A stretch of DNA of 64,000 nucleotides from Akkermansia muciniphila (GCA_943331445.1 CALQLO010000006.1:1-64000); one strand, 5' to 3'. Shown: positions 45,372 to 56,506, numbered from the stretch's first letter. A program made the numbers and translations. The notes: generated by a model from the letters alone, not told the origin.

Positions 45372-45974
45372 ATGCCCAAGCTTCTCTCCTTCCTTACCTC
45401 GCTCCTGCTCGCCGGTGTCGCCGTTACCGGCGCCGAGCCCACCGCTGTTTCTTCCAAGCCCATGCCTAACCCTCCTAAACTCGAAAAAGCCACTTACGGC
45501 GCCGGTTGTTTCTGGGGTGTTGAATACCAGTACGCCAAAATCCCCGGGGTCATTTCCGCAGTTTGCGGTTATGCCGGTGGCAAGATTGCTAATCCGACTT
45601 ATGAGGACGTCTGCTCGCACACCAGTGGCCATGCGGAAGTCATCGAGGTGACCTTCGACCCGGCCAAGGTGTCTTACAAGACTTTGACGGAATATTTTTT
45701 CCGGATGCATAATCCCACGCAGGTGGACCGGCAGGGCCCAGATCGGGGTGACCAGTATCGTTCAGTTATCTTCACCCATTCGGCAGAGCAGCAGAAGACG
45801 GCGGAAGCAATTATGGCTGCGCTCACGGCGGCCAAGGTCTATGCTCAGCCGATTGCCACGAAAATTCAGGAGGCCCCGAAGTTCTGGCGCGCTGAGGAGT
45901 ATCATCAGCGACATTATCAGCTCCGCGGCACGAAGCCTTACTGCCACTTGGTGCCGTTCGCCGAGGAGAAGTAA
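45372..45974 (+). CDS. msrA: peptide-methionine (S)-S-oxide reductase, exported
   Basis: A 200-residue MsrA. A signal peptide (LLSFLTSLLLAGVAVTGA) suggests export. The catalytic motif is GAGCFWG, followed by GYAGGKIANPTYEDVCSHTSGHAE and QGPDRGDQYRSVIF. It repairs oxidised methionine in envelope proteins. It follows glnD by 54 bases and precedes rarA by 5. Confidence 0.93.
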   Translation: MPKLLSFLTSLLLAGVAVTGAEPTAVSSKPMPNPPKLEKATYGAGCFWGVEYQYAKIPGVISAVCGYAGGKIANPTYEDVCSHTSGHAEVIEVTFDPAKVSYKTLTEYFFRMHNPTQVDRQGPDRGDQYRSVIFTHSAEQQKTAEAIMAALTAAKVYAQPIATKIQEAPKFWRAEEYHQRHYQLRGTKPYCHLVPFAEEK

Positions 45975-45979
45975 TCTTC

Positions 45980-47338
45980 GTGGCTGAGCGGCGATCTGGG
46001 TCGGATGAAGCGCTCCCTGGCTTGGGCCAAGGCGTGCCCGATGCTATCCCTGCTCGTCGTCGGCCGCTGGCCGCACGGATGCGCCCGCGCAATCTGACGG
46101 AAGTTGTGGGTCACGCTGGGTTGCTCGGCGAAGAGGCACTCCTCCCGAGGTTGATCAAGGCCGACAATTTCGGGTCCTTGCTTTTTTACGGCCCCCCCGG
46201 TTGCGGGAAGACCACCCTCGCTGAAGTCATCGCTGCGGAAACTGACTCTTCCGTGGTGCGGGTTAATGCGGTTCTCTCCGGAGCGTCCGAGTTACGGGAA
46301 GTGCTCGCGGAGGCTCGCCGTAACCCTTCGCGAAAAACGGTACTCGTGGTCGATGAAATCCATCGCTTCAACAAGGCGCAGCAGGATTTATTGCTCCCCG
46401 ATGTAGAGGCGGGCGTTGTTCGCCTCATTGGCTGCACGACGCATAATCCCGGTCTCTACGTCGTGCCGGCCTTATTGAGTCGGAGTCACTTATTCCGACT
46501 TGATCCGCTTTCCGTCGAAGAAATCGCGACGTTTCTCGGAACCGCCTTGGCTGATGCGGAGCGTGGGCTCGGGGCACTTGGCATTAAGGCCTCCGCCAAG
46601 GTTTTGCAGCAAGTTGCCGAAATGGCCTCGGGCGATCTCCGTCGCGCCCTGAATTGCCTTGAGACACTCGTGCTGTCGGCACCGGCACTCGGTACTGTCA
46701 CCGATGAGGCCGTGGCCTCCTTTGCCCGCGAGCGGCGCATCCGTTATGATGACGGCGGCGATGATCACTACGACACGGCTTCCGCTTTCATTAAATCGGT
46801 CCGCGGGGGTGATCCAGACGCGGCGTTGTACTGGCTCTTTCTGATGCTCGAAGGAGGGGAGGAGCCCCGCTTTATCGCACGTCGACTCGTCATCTGTGCT
46901 TCGGAGGATATCGGTCTCGCTGATTCCCGTGCACTCGGGGTGGCGACCGCCGCTTTCCAGGCTTGTGAGTTAGTCGGACTGCCCGAATGCGAATACGCAC
47001 TCGCCCATGCGACGCTTTTCCTGGCGCTCTCGCCGAAGAGTAACAGCACCACGTTGGCCATCTCCGCCGCCAAGGATGCCGTCCGTACCCAGCCACGGCA
47101 GGAAGTTCCGTTGCATCTCAAGGATGCTCATAATTCGACCAACAAGCGTTTGGGTAATGGCGGCACCTATCGCTACAGTCATGGTTATCCGGAGGGTATC
47201 AGTGGGCAGGATTATTTATCTAAGCCGCTTCCCCTTTATCAGCCCGGCGATGCCGGTGCCGAAGTGCAGATTGCGGAGCGCCTCGCCCATTGGCGCGGGT
47301 TGAAGGCCGCCTTGAAGAAGAAGGACGGTCGTCCGTGA
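45980..47338 (+). CDS. rarA: replication-associated recombination protein RarA
   Basis: A 452-residue AAA+ ATPase. Walker A GPPGCGKT and Walker B VVDEIHRF are present, with the C-terminal MgsA-type domain (KSVRGGDPDAALYWLFLML, PVRTQPRQ-like and GYPEGISGQDYL). RarA acts at stalled forks. GTG start at 45980; the stop overlaps the dus start as GTGA. Confidence 0.93.
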   Translation: MAERRSGSDEALPGLGQGVPDAIPARRRPLAARMRPRNLTEVVGHAGLLGEEALLPRLIKADNFGSLLFYGPPGCGKTTLAEVIAAETDSSVVRVNAVLSGASELREVLAEARRNPSRKTVLVVDEIHRFNKAQQDLLLPDVEAGVVRLIGCTTHNPGLYVVPALLSRSHLFRLDPLSVEEIATFLGTALADAERGLGALGIKASAKVLQQVAEMASGDLRRALNCLETLVLSAPALGTVTDEAVASFARERRIRYDDGGDDHYDTASAFIKSVRGGDPDAALYWLFLMLEGGEEPRFIARRLVICASEDIGLADSRALGVATAAFQACELVGLPECEYALAHATLFLALSPKSNSTTLAISAAKDAVRTQPRQEVPLHLKDAHNSTNKRLGNGGTYRYSHGYPEGISGQDYLSKPLPLYQPGDAGAEVQIAERLAHWRGLKAALKKKDGRP

Positions 47339-48339
47339 GTAAGATCGCCCCCCGCCTGCCTTGGTTTGGCCCGGGGAAGTTCCCCCTCTACCTCGCCCCC
47401 ATGGCCCGCCATACGGATGTGGCCTTCCGCCAGCTCTGTAAGGAGCAGGGGGCTGACGTGATGGTGACGGAGTTCGTCCAATCCGAGGCGTTGATCCGTG
47501 ATAACGCCAAAGCCTGGGAAATGGTTGATTTCACGGAGTCCCAGCGTCCGATGGGGGTGCAAATCTTCGGTGCCACTCCCGCTTCGATGGCCAAAGCCGC
47601 CCGGCTGGTGTGCGATCGTATGCGGCCAGACTTTCTGGATCTAAATTTCGGTTGCCCCGCCCATAAAGTCATTGAGCAAAATGCCGGCTCGGGATTGCTG
47701 CGCTGTACACCGCTCCTCTATGACCTCGTGAAGTCGGTGAAGGATGCGATTCCTGATATCCCGCTCACGGCAAAGATGCGCCTCGGGTGGGATCATTCGA
47801 CCATCGTAGCCGTCGAAGTCGCGGGTCGCCTCGAGCAACTCGGGGTCGAGGCCATCGCCGTCCACGGCCGCACCAAGGAGCAGGGCTACTCCGGGGAGGC
47901 ACACTGGGGCTGGATCGCCCAGGTCGCGGCCGCGGTTAATATTCCCGTGATAGGTAATGGTGACGTCAAAGATGGGGCCTCAGCCATGCGCCGTCGGGCC
48001 GAGACGGGCGTCTCCGGTCTGATGATTGGTCGGGCGGCTCTCGGTAATCCTTGGGTTTTTGCCCAGATCAAAGCGTCGATGGAGGGGAGAGAGGCGGAAT
48101 CGTTGGTCGTGACGAGTCGACAGCGCTGGGATTGTATGCTCCGCTTGGCCGAGCTGACGATTGAGGTGCATGCGACGCGACTGGGTTCGCGTGATGTGCG
48201 CTGGATGCTCGATCGACTCCATCCGCTCACGCATGGACTGCCCGGTGGACGTAAATTACGCGATCGGCTGAGGTACTGTTTGACGCTTGACGACTTGCGG
48301 CACCTGCGGGACGCGCATCTCGTGGAAGTCGCCGCATGA
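47335..48339 (+). CDS. dus: tRNA-dihydrouridine synthase
   Basis: A 334-residue FMN enzyme that reduces uridines in tRNA. LAPMARHTDVAFR, the catalytic Cys in NFGCPAHKV and the FMN-phosphate site GNGDVKDG are clear. GTG 47335 overlaps the rarA stop, so the two are coupled. Which of DusA/B/C it is cannot be judged; DusB-like layout is most likely. Confidence 0.92.
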   Translation: MSKIAPRLPWFGPGKFPLYLAPMARHTDVAFRQLCKEQGADVMVTEFVQSEALIRDNAKAWEMVDFTESQRPMGVQIFGATPASMAKAARLVCDRMRPDFLDLNFGCPAHKVIEQNAGSGLLRCTPLLYDLVKSVKDAIPDIPLTAKMRLGWDHSTIVAVEVAGRLEQLGVEAIAVHGRTKEQGYSGEAHWGWIAQVAAAVNIPVIGNGDVKDGASAMRRRAETGVSGLMIGRAALGNPWVFAQIKASMEGREAESLVVTSRQRWDCMLRLAELTIEVHATRLGSRDVRWMLDRLHPLTHGLPGGRKLRDRLRYCLTLDDLRHLRDAHLVEVAA

Positions 48340-48728
48340 ATTAAACTCCCTATCCATTGGGGTTCGGTGATTGGGTGACAGGCGTGCAACAGAAACCTCA
48401 CTTTCTTATCTACAGGGGTCTTGTTAATAACCTGTGCAGGGCTTGCACTTGTCCCTCTCTGGTATGGGTTCACAAATGCGCTCCGATTCGTCCTTCTGGG
48501 ATGCATCGCGGCCCCTTCACCCGATCCTAAATGAAGGAAACCACTTTTAAGCACCGCAACCATCCTTTCAGCAACGACTTACATGACGCCTTAGCGTGGC
48601 CTATTCCCGTCGCGCAAAGCCCGTCCAGTCGCCCATCGAATCCCTTCATATCCCTTTTACAAAAAATACCTCACTTTCGGGCTTCCAAAGAGCCTGTGAA
48701 CAACCTTTCTCAACCTTCCCCCTTTCCC
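48340..48728 (+). other. 389-base leader of dnaA, possible origin
   Basis: This gene-free stretch has one near-consensus DnaA box, TTATCTACA at 48406-48414 (one mismatch to TTATCCACA), and a weak reverse site TGTGAACAA near 48694. Between lies TTGTTAATAACC, and AT-rich tracts occur at 48645-48670. It may be oriC or simply the dnaA promoter with autoregulation. The box count is too low to be sure. An in-frame extension of dnaA to 48531 overlaps it. Confidence 0.35.
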
Positions 48729-50090
48729 ATGTCCCCTTCCGTCAGCCACCTTTCCCTCTGGGAGACCGCCAAATCCGAACTGAGCAACACTTTGCCTCGC
48801 GCCGATTTCGAAACTTGGATTTCCGCCCTCAAGCCGGTCTCCATCCTCGAAGGTAAGGTTCTCGTCCTGGAGGCGCCTTCGGTTCTCACCGAGGCATGGG
48901 TCAACAGCAACTATGGCGAAGTGCTCCGTCGTCAGCTCACCCTGGTTGCGGGTCGCAACATGGACTACCGCTTGACCGCGATCGCCGATACTTCGCGCGA
49001 AGCCCCAATCGCTTCGGCGCCTGTGACGCGTTCGGTGCGCCAAGTCGCCACCGCTTCGCCAGCTCCGGCCATCAAGGCGACAAACACTTTCGATAATTTC
49101 ATCGTCGGTCCGGAAAACGAAATGGCGCACGGTGCTTCGCTCGCCGTCGCCAAGGAGCCTGGTCATTACTACAACCCGCTTTTCATCCACGGTCCGACCG
49201 GTCTCGGTAAGACCCACTTGATGCACGCCATCGCACACTCGGTCTATGCCGCTAATCCGCAGGCTCGCATCGCTTACATTTCCTCCGAGACTTTCACCAA
49301 CGATTTCATCCAGGCCCTGCAGACGGGAAGCGTGGCTTCCTTCCGCCGCCGTTATCGCGAACTCGACCTGCTCCTGATCGACGACATTCATTTCCTCGCG
49401 GGTAAGGAGTCCACGCAGGATGAGTTCTTCCACACCTTCAACGAGCTGCATAATAATCATAAGCAGGTCGTCCTCACGAGCGATCGTCCGGCTTCGGAGA
49501 TCGCCAAGCTCCAAGAGCGCCTCGTTTCCCGTTTCCAGTGGGGGATGGTGGCTTCCATTCAGGCTCCTGGCCTCGAAACCCGGATTGCGATTCTGCGGAA
49601 GAAGGCCGCTGCCCGTGGCCTCGACCTCCAGCCCGAAATTGCCGAGTTCATCGCTTCCCGCGTCGCCCGGAATGTCCGTAACCTTGAGGGTGCCGTCACC
49701 CGTATTGTCGGCCTGACCGGCATGACCCGTAAGCCGCTCGAACTCGCCCAAGTTGAGAAGCTGCTCCATGACATCCTCGTCGAGGAAGCCAGCCATACGC
49801 TCACGGCGGAAGTCATTCAGCGTAAGGTGGCGGAGCATTACCGCATCCAGATGTCCGACATGACTTCCAAGCGTCGCATGCAGAATATCGCTTTCCCTCG
49901 CCAGATCGCGATGTACCTCGCCACCCAGCTCACGGGTATGTCGCTCGTGTCCATCGGCCAAGCTTTCGGCGGCCGCGATCACGGCACCGTGATTCATGCC
50001 CGTAAGACGGTGGTGAATCAGATGGAAGTAGATGCTAACGTGCGTCGCACGGTCGAGTATCTCCGGGCCCAGCTGTCGATGAATCGCTGA
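48729..50090 (+). CDS. dnaA: chromosomal replication initiator DnaA
   Basis: A 453-residue AAA+ initiator. N-terminal domain LWETAKSELSNTLPRADFETWISALKP; Walker A GPTGLGKTHLMHA, Walker B LLLIDDIHFL, and the C-terminal helix-turn-helix with MSLVSIGQAFGGRDHGTVIHA. I start at ATG 48729 because the family N-terminus begins there; the earlier in-frame start at 48531 adds an unrelated stretch. It is not flanked by dnaN or gyrB. Confidence 0.95.
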   Translation: MSPSVSHLSLWETAKSELSNTLPRADFETWISALKPVSILEGKVLVLEAPSVLTEAWVNSNYGEVLRRQLTLVAGRNMDYRLTAIADTSREAPIASAPVTRSVRQVATASPAPAIKATNTFDNFIVGPENEMAHGASLAVAKEPGHYYNPLFIHGPTGLGKTHLMHAIAHSVYAANPQARIAYISSETFTNDFIQALQTGSVASFRRRYRELDLLLIDDIHFLAGKESTQDEFFHTFNELHNNHKQVVLTSDRPASEIAKLQERLVSRFQWGMVASIQAPGLETRIAILRKKAAARGLDLQPEIAEFIASRVARNVRNLEGAVTRIVGLTGMTRKPLELAQVEKLLHDILVEEASHTLTAEVIQRKVAEHYRIQMSDMTSKRRMQNIAFPRQIAMYLATQLTGMSLVSIGQAFGGRDHGTVIHARKTVVNQMEVDANVRRTVEYLRAQLSMNR

Positions 50091-50110
50091 GATCGGTTCT
50101 CAGAGACGCA

Positions 50111-50145
50111 AACAGGGCCCGACTTATTGTCGGGCCCTGTTGTTT
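50111..50145 (+). terminator. intrinsic terminator after dnaA
   Basis: A 13-bp stem (AACAGGGCCCGAC with its complement) around a short TTATT loop is followed by a T-rich GTTT. Confidence 0.9.
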
Positions 50146-50282
50146 GGTGAACTGAGGGGAAGGGTGGGGATGGTGCTTACGCCTGACGGCCGTGGTCTCG
50201 GTCATAAACTCAGCCGAGAGCCGAGCAAGGTCTTGCTTCCCCAGGGTAGTCGGTCTTCATTAAGACGTTCCTTCCTAGTCTT
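50146..50282 (+). other. gene-free stretch before the TPP riboswitch
   Basis: It holds three small hairpins in a row, including TCTCGG/CCGAGA, GCAAG/CTTGC and GTCTT/AAGAC. No ORF here looks real. It should contain the thiC promoter but I see no convincing -35/-10 pair. Confidence 0.3.
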
Positions 50283-50367
50283 TCCCAGGGGAGTCCGCTA
50301 CCGGACTGAGATGAGGCTTGGCCTCGAACCCTCGTACCTGATGCGCTTCGGCGCCGTAGGAAGCGGA
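50283..50367 (+). promoter_or_regulatory. TPP riboswitch (THI element) upstream of thiC
   Basis: The conserved aptamer core is visible in order: CAGGGGAGTCC, GGACTGAGATGAGG, ACCCTCGTACCTGAT and the 3-prime GTAGGAAGCGG. These match the THI box, including CTGAGA and ACCTGAT. Downstream, GGAAGCGG (50359-50366) can pair with CCGTTTCC (50386-50393), a possible expression platform. Binding of thiamin pyrophosphate should lower thiC expression. Confidence 0.92.
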
Positions 50368-50397
50368 TTGTGCAGTCATAACATCCCGTTTCCGTGA

Positions 50398-52359
<1,962 letters not shown>

Positions 52360-52368
52360 CGGGTTTAA

Positions 52369-52396
52369 GCGGTTGACGGTAAGCGGTTGGCGGTTG
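52369..52396 (+). repeat. left heptamer array (4 units)
   Basis: Four head-to-tail heptamers, GCGGTTG, ACGGTAA, GCGGTTG and GCGGTTG. It lies just after thiC and is the inverted counterpart of the array at 52478-52512. Confidence 0.8.
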
Positions 52397-52477
52397 GGGT
52401 AAAACCCAAACCCAGTCGTCTTGCCGTGACTCTGTCTCCTAGCCCTATGTTTGAACCCGCCTCGGTACTGTCTTTGC

Positions 52478-52512
52478 CAACCGCTATCCGCTAACCGCCA
52501 ACCGCTGACCGC
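52478..52512 (+). repeat. right heptamer array (5 units)
   Basis: Five head-to-tail heptamers, CAACCGC, TATCCGC, TAACCGC, CAACCGC and TGACCGC, ending two bases before the likely methyltransferase start. The two arrays are complementary, so the transcript could form a long imperfect stem around an 81-base loop. Confidence 0.8.
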
Positions 52513-52513
52513 T

Positions 52514-53314
52514 TTGTCCTCTTCCAAACAATCCGCCACGGCGTGGTACGACTCCCCGTTGTATTACGACATGGTCTACGCGGACTATACGCCGAAGGAG
52601 ACCCGCTTCATCGAGGGTATCATGAAGAAGCATGGGCCGAAGCTGGATGGTCCGATGAGGGTCTTCGAGCCGGCCTGTGGCTCCGGAAGATTGTTGGAAT
52701 CACTTTCCGTCCGCGGCCATGTCGTTCATGGGTTTGACTTAAATCGCCATCAAGTGGCCTTCGCGAAGGATCGACTCAAGGCGAAAGGGCTCAAGGGCAG
52801 GGTGTGGCGCGATCGCCTCCAGGATTTCAAGGTGCCCAAGGCGGCACGTTACGACGTCGCTCACTGTTTTGTGAGTACCTTCAAGTATATCGACACGGAG
52901 GCGGGTGCCGTCCGTTCGCTTCGTCGGATGGCCAAGGCGCTTCGCCCGGGTGGTCTGCTCCTGCTCGGGCTGCATCTCACGGATTACAAGCACACGCCGC
53001 CCGACCATGAACGATGGATCGGGCGCAAGCCAGGTATCCGCGTTGTGAGTGATACTTGGTCTGCTCCTGCCAATCGAAAGTCACGCACCGAAGCGATGCG
53101 GACACGCATGCGTATCACCGAGTCCGGCGTCACCCGAACCGAGGAGACACTCTGGAATTTCCGAACCTACTCACCCCGGGAAATCCGTGCCTTGCTTGCC
53201 CGCGTGCCTTCGCTCGAACTCGTCGTCTGCCATGATTTTCATTACGACTTAGCTTCCACGCGGAAGCTTGATCTTGAGTACTCCGACGTGATTTTGGTCC
53301 TGCGGCGAAACTGA
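52514..53314 (+). CDS. class I SAM-dependent methyltransferase
   Basis: A 266-residue methyltransferase with a TTG start, chosen because the upstream in-frame region (from 52451) is made by the heptamer repeats and is not family-like. Motif I is VFEPACGSGRLLES, preceded by WYDSPLYYDMVYADY as in the Methyltransf_25/YcgJ-like group. ALRPGGLLLLGLHL is the post-motif. Substrate unknown; the family includes small-molecule methyltransferases. Confidence 0.82.
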   Translation: MSSSKQSATAWYDSPLYYDMVYADYTPKETRFIEGIMKKHGPKLDGPMRVFEPACGSGRLLESLSVRGHVVHGFDLNRHQVAFAKDRLKAKGLKGRVWRDRLQDFKVPKAARYDVAHCFVSTFKYIDTEAGAVRSLRRMAKALRPGGLLLLGLHLTDYKHTPPDHERWIGRKPGIRVVSDTWSAPANRKSRTEAMRTRMRITESGVTRTEETLWNFRTYSPREIRALLARVPSLELVVCHDFHYDLASTRKLDLEYSDVILVLRRN

Positions 53315-53446
53315 GTGCCGAGTCTACTGAGGTGTTTTGAGTGCCGCTAGCCAAGCTTATCAGCCCTTTAATGCCTAAATGGTTGCGGCTTAACCGCCTC
53401 TTGCGTCCTCGGCTGGTGTCCTCATCGTCTGGGTAGCCCCCTCGCT

Positions 53447-54421
53447 ATGTCTTCCCTCAAATTGCTCATTATTGCCACTGTCTCGAGTCTCGCGGCTGCG
53501 GCCTCGGGTTTTGACCTGATTTATGATGCCGGCTCGAAGTCCGTGATTATCTACCCCGACAAACCCACGGACGTCATTCGCTATACGCTTAATGGCAAGG
53601 ATCCCGATTTCAGTGCCGGCAATTATCTGGCCCCGATTGAGTTGCCGCTCGGCGGCATTGTGAAGGCTGCACAATTCGATGAGAAGAATATCGTCGGTAA
53701 GGTTGTGACCAAGTCGCTCCCCGTTGACCCTTCGCGCGCCCCCAACTCCGCCGAGACCCCGCTCACGCAGAATCGTGACTGGCGCTCCTATGATTGGGTG
53801 ACGCGGCACAATGAGATTCTCGCCCTTAATAAGCCTGGCGCCATTCAGGCCGATGTCGTGTTTATCGGTGACTCGATTACCCATTTCTGGTCTGGCGAGC
53901 CCAAGGCCAAGCGCATTGCGGGGCGTGAGTCGTGGGACAAGTGGATTGCCCCGCATCATCCAATCAACCTCGGGTATGGCTGGGACCGCACCGAGAATGT
54001 CCTCTGGCGTTTGCGTCATGGTGAAATCTCCGGGCTCAAGCCCAAGGCGTTTGTCGTGCTCATCGGCACCAATAATCTTTCGGGTGCCGCCCAGACCGTC
54101 CCAGAAACCGTCGATGGCATTTCCGAGGTTTGTCGCGAAATCCGCCGGCAGGCTCCCCAGGCCAAAATCTTGCTACTGGCTTTGCTTCCTCGCTCTGAAC
54201 GCCCCGACGCCACGCGTAATCGGGTCATTGATACCAATATGTTCCTCAAGGAACGCGCGGCGAAGATCTGCGATGCCTTCGTCGATGTTTCCCCCAAGTT
54301 GCTCGTTTCCGATGGCCGTATTGCGAAAGATATCATGGGCGATTTTCTGCACCCGACGGATAAGGGTTATGATATCGTGGGTGCCGCCATTGATGTGCAG
54401 TTGAAGGCTTGGGGTCTTTAA
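53447..54421 (+). CDS. secreted SGNH/GDSL hydrolase with N-terminal beta domain
   Basis: A 324-residue secreted esterase-type protein. A signal peptide is followed by a chitobiase-like beta domain (YPDKPTDVIRYTLNGKDPD, about 35-95) and the SGNH domain: Ser143 in FIGDSITHFW, GTNN and Asp299/His302 in DFLHPTDKGY. Family members deacetylate or hydrolyse carbohydrate esters. Confidence 0.88.
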   Translation: MSSLKLLIIATVSSLAAAASGFDLIYDAGSKSVIIYPDKPTDVIRYTLNGKDPDFSAGNYLAPIELPLGGIVKAAQFDEKNIVGKVVTKSLPVDPSRAPNSAETPLTQNRDWRSYDWVTRHNEILALNKPGAIQADVVFIGDSITHFWSGEPKAKRIAGRESWDKWIAPHHPINLGYGWDRTENVLWRLRHGEISGLKPKAFVVLIGTNNLSGAAQTVPETVDGISEVCREIRRQAPQAKILLLALLPRSERPDATRNRVIDTNMFLKERAAKICDAFVDVSPKLLVSDGRIAKDIMGDFLHPTDKGYDIVGAAIDVQLKAWGL

Positions 54422-54498
54422 TCGTCGGCGGGAACAAGCCCCCCGCTTAGTCTTCATCCCTTTCTTGCGCTAACGATGGAGGGGCCTACGTTGACGCA

Positions 54499-55809
54499 AT
54501 GCGTTATACCCTCGTTGCGGTGATGCTCGGCTGGCTCCTTCCCGTGAGTCCTGGGGTTCTGCTGGGCGCACCAACGACGCCGACCGTGCCAGGTAAGGTA
54601 CCCGTCGCCGAGACAACCTTCGCGCAGGTGAACGAGTTGCTCGGAGTCGAACTCTTTACGGATGACAAGCTCTGGAATGACGAGGCTTCGGTCTTGGCTG
54701 ATCGTTTGCGTTGGCCCCTTGAATCTAAGACCGAAAGTGAGCTGAGCTTCCGTTCTTATCCTGATGATGCGGCCCGACTCTTCGGCTGCCGACCTTTCTC
54801 TGTCGCCTTATATGCGGACAAGAATGGCCCGTCGCTCCTTTCACTCATCTTCGCTAACAAGGGAGATTCGGTGAGTTACGTACCGAAGGCGGGTAAGCCC
54901 GATAAAGAGGCCCTCGCTGCCCGCGATGGGCAGATTAAGGATTTCAAAAAGGCGATTGCCGATGATAAGAAAAACCTGACCACCGCACTCACCAAACTTT
55001 TTGGGGCACCGGTCGCGGAGCGCATGGGGCAGGGGAAGCAGACGAGCGAGGTCTCGACGCGTTGGGACTGGAAGGAACACGCGTTCCTTTTGAGCGCCCC
55101 GCGGGATGAATATGTCGCTTTGCGGGTGATGCCCTCCGCCACCGCCGATCTCGGCGGCAAGTCCCGCATCTCGGATAGTGAATTGATGGCGCGCTCGAAG
55201 ACCCGCATCTTGCGTCGTGAGAACGGTGATGTGCTACTAAAGGACATCCCCATGGTCAACCAGGGCCCCAAGGGCTACTGCGCGCCGGCCACCTGGGAGC
55301 GAGCCCTCCGTTATATGGGGGTTCCGGCCGACATGTATGTCCTCGCGATGGCAGGACATAGCGGGGCAGGGGGCGGCACTTCCCTCACGGCTCTGGCCGC
55401 CGGGGCGCATGATGCCGTGGTCGCCGGCGGTCGGAAAATTGAGGGAGGCTCGATGGCCAAGGTCGACCCAACTTTTGTTGCGAAATATGTCGATCGGGGG
55501 TTGCCCATCATCTGGGGGATGTTTTCGACCAAGGAATATAACGCCCTAGCCAATGAGCGGATGAAATTGCGCGTCGATATGAAGGATCCCAAGGCGTGGA
55601 AAAAGGAAATTACTCCGGCGCGCAAGGATGCCAAGCCACTCAAGGTAGATCGTGCGACCGCCCATGCGTGCATGATCATCGGGTATAACAAAGAGACCGG
55701 AGAGATTGCCGTTTCTGATTCCTGGGGGCCGGAATTTGAGGAACGCTGGGTTACGGCGGCTGAGGCCACCGCCGTCAGTCAAGGGGTGTTCCAGGTCGTC
55801 TCTTACTGA
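54499..55809 (+). CDS. secreted C39-like cysteine peptidase
   Basis: A 436-residue protein with a signal peptide. The first 230 residues have no recognised domain. Then a papain-fold C39-like domain: Gln255 and Cys261 in NQGPKGYCAPATWERAL, His389 in TAHACMIIGYN and Asp407 in VSDSWGP. It could cleave leader peptides or be a secreted peptidase; no ABC transporter is fused or near. Confidence 0.82.
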   Translation: MRYTLVAVMLGWLLPVSPGVLLGAPTTPTVPGKVPVAETTFAQVNELLGVELFTDDKLWNDEASVLADRLRWPLESKTESELSFRSYPDDAARLFGCRPFSVALYADKNGPSLLSLIFANKGDSVSYVPKAGKPDKEALAARDGQIKDFKKAIADDKKNLTTALTKLFGAPVAERMGQGKQTSEVSTRWDWKEHAFLLSAPRDEYVALRVMPSATADLGGKSRISDSELMARSKTRILRRENGDVLLKDIPMVNQGPKGYCAPATWERALRYMGVPADMYVLAMAGHSGAGGGTSLTALAAGAHDAVVAGGRKIEGGSMAKVDPTFVAKYVDRGLPIIWGMFSTKEYNALANERMKLRVDMKDPKAWKKEITPARKDAKPLKVDRATAHACMIIGYNKETGEIAVSDSWGPEFEERWVTAAEATAVSQGVFQVVSY

Positions 55810-55846
55810 CCCGACGGGCATTGGGTAATGCTCTCGGGAGCTTTCT

Positions 55847-56506
55847 CTAGATCGACTTAACGACGGACTTCGCGATGCCTTGGATTACCAGCGACTGCAC
55901 GGGCGTCAGGTCTGGGTAGTTCTGATTAGCGGCCTGCAGGTAGGTTTTGTTCCCCTGCTTGATCAAGCGCTTGAGCGTCGTTTCGCCGTCAATCAAAGCT
56001 GCGACAATGTCTCCATGTTTCGCCTGACCGGGCTCGATGATCACGGTGTCGCCATCGTGGATGTCCGCATCAATCATGGAGTCACCGCGGACACGTAGCG
56101 CAAAAGCTTGCGGAGCACGACGGCGCGAGCCTTCGGAAATCGGAGCCTGCATGGTATTGAGGACGCCGGAAGATTCCGTATAGTCTGGGAAGCCAGCGGC
56201 GATATGGCCGACCAACGGAATCCCATTCAACTCGATGGCGTCCTCTCCCGGGCCTTCATAGCGGATGATATTATCTGAAAGGTCCGCAACGATTTCGGGG
56301 ACGATCTTGTAGGCCCGAGCGGCGCCGGGAATGCGCTGGAGCACGCCCTTGCGCTCTAGGGCTTGGAGGTGGCCGAAGACGGCATTGGTCGAGGCGAAGC
56401 GGAACTTGGCCTGGATGTCGCGGATGCTTGGCCAATAGGTGTGCTCGGCCACATGGGCTTTCATGTAGTCAAGGATGGCTCGCTGCTTCTTGGTCAGTTC
56501 TTCCAT
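55847..56506 (-). CDS. lexA: LexA repressor
   Basis: A 219-residue SOS repressor. The winged helix covers about 1-65 (PSIRDIQAKFRFASTNAVFGHLQAL); the latent peptidase has the Ala104-Gly105 cleavage site in IAAGFP, Ser143 in GDSMIDAD and Lys179 in TTLKRL. Start 56506 is chosen; a longer frame to 56575 crosses the operator region. RecA-stimulated self-cleavage would derepress the SOS regulon. Confidence 0.95.
   Translation of the reverse strand: MEELTKKQRAILDYMKAHVAEHTYWPSIRDIQAKFRFASTNAVFGHLQALERKGVLQRIPGAARAYKIVPEIVADLSDNIIRYEGPGEDAIELNGIPLVGHIAAGFPDYTESSGVLNTMQAPISEGSRRRAPQAFALRVRGDSMIDADIHDGDTVIIEPGQAKHGDIVAALIDGETTLKRLIKQGNKTYLQAANQNYPDLTPVQSLVIQGIAKSVVKSI

Noticed and set aside
48657-49997. 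446-codon ORF antisense to dnaA
   Set aside because: It mirrors dnaA codon by codon in a GC-biased frame and has no motif or ribosome site; dnaA on the plus strand is certain.
50140-50397. 85-codon ORF before thiC
   Set aside because: It crosses the TPP aptamer and has no protein features.
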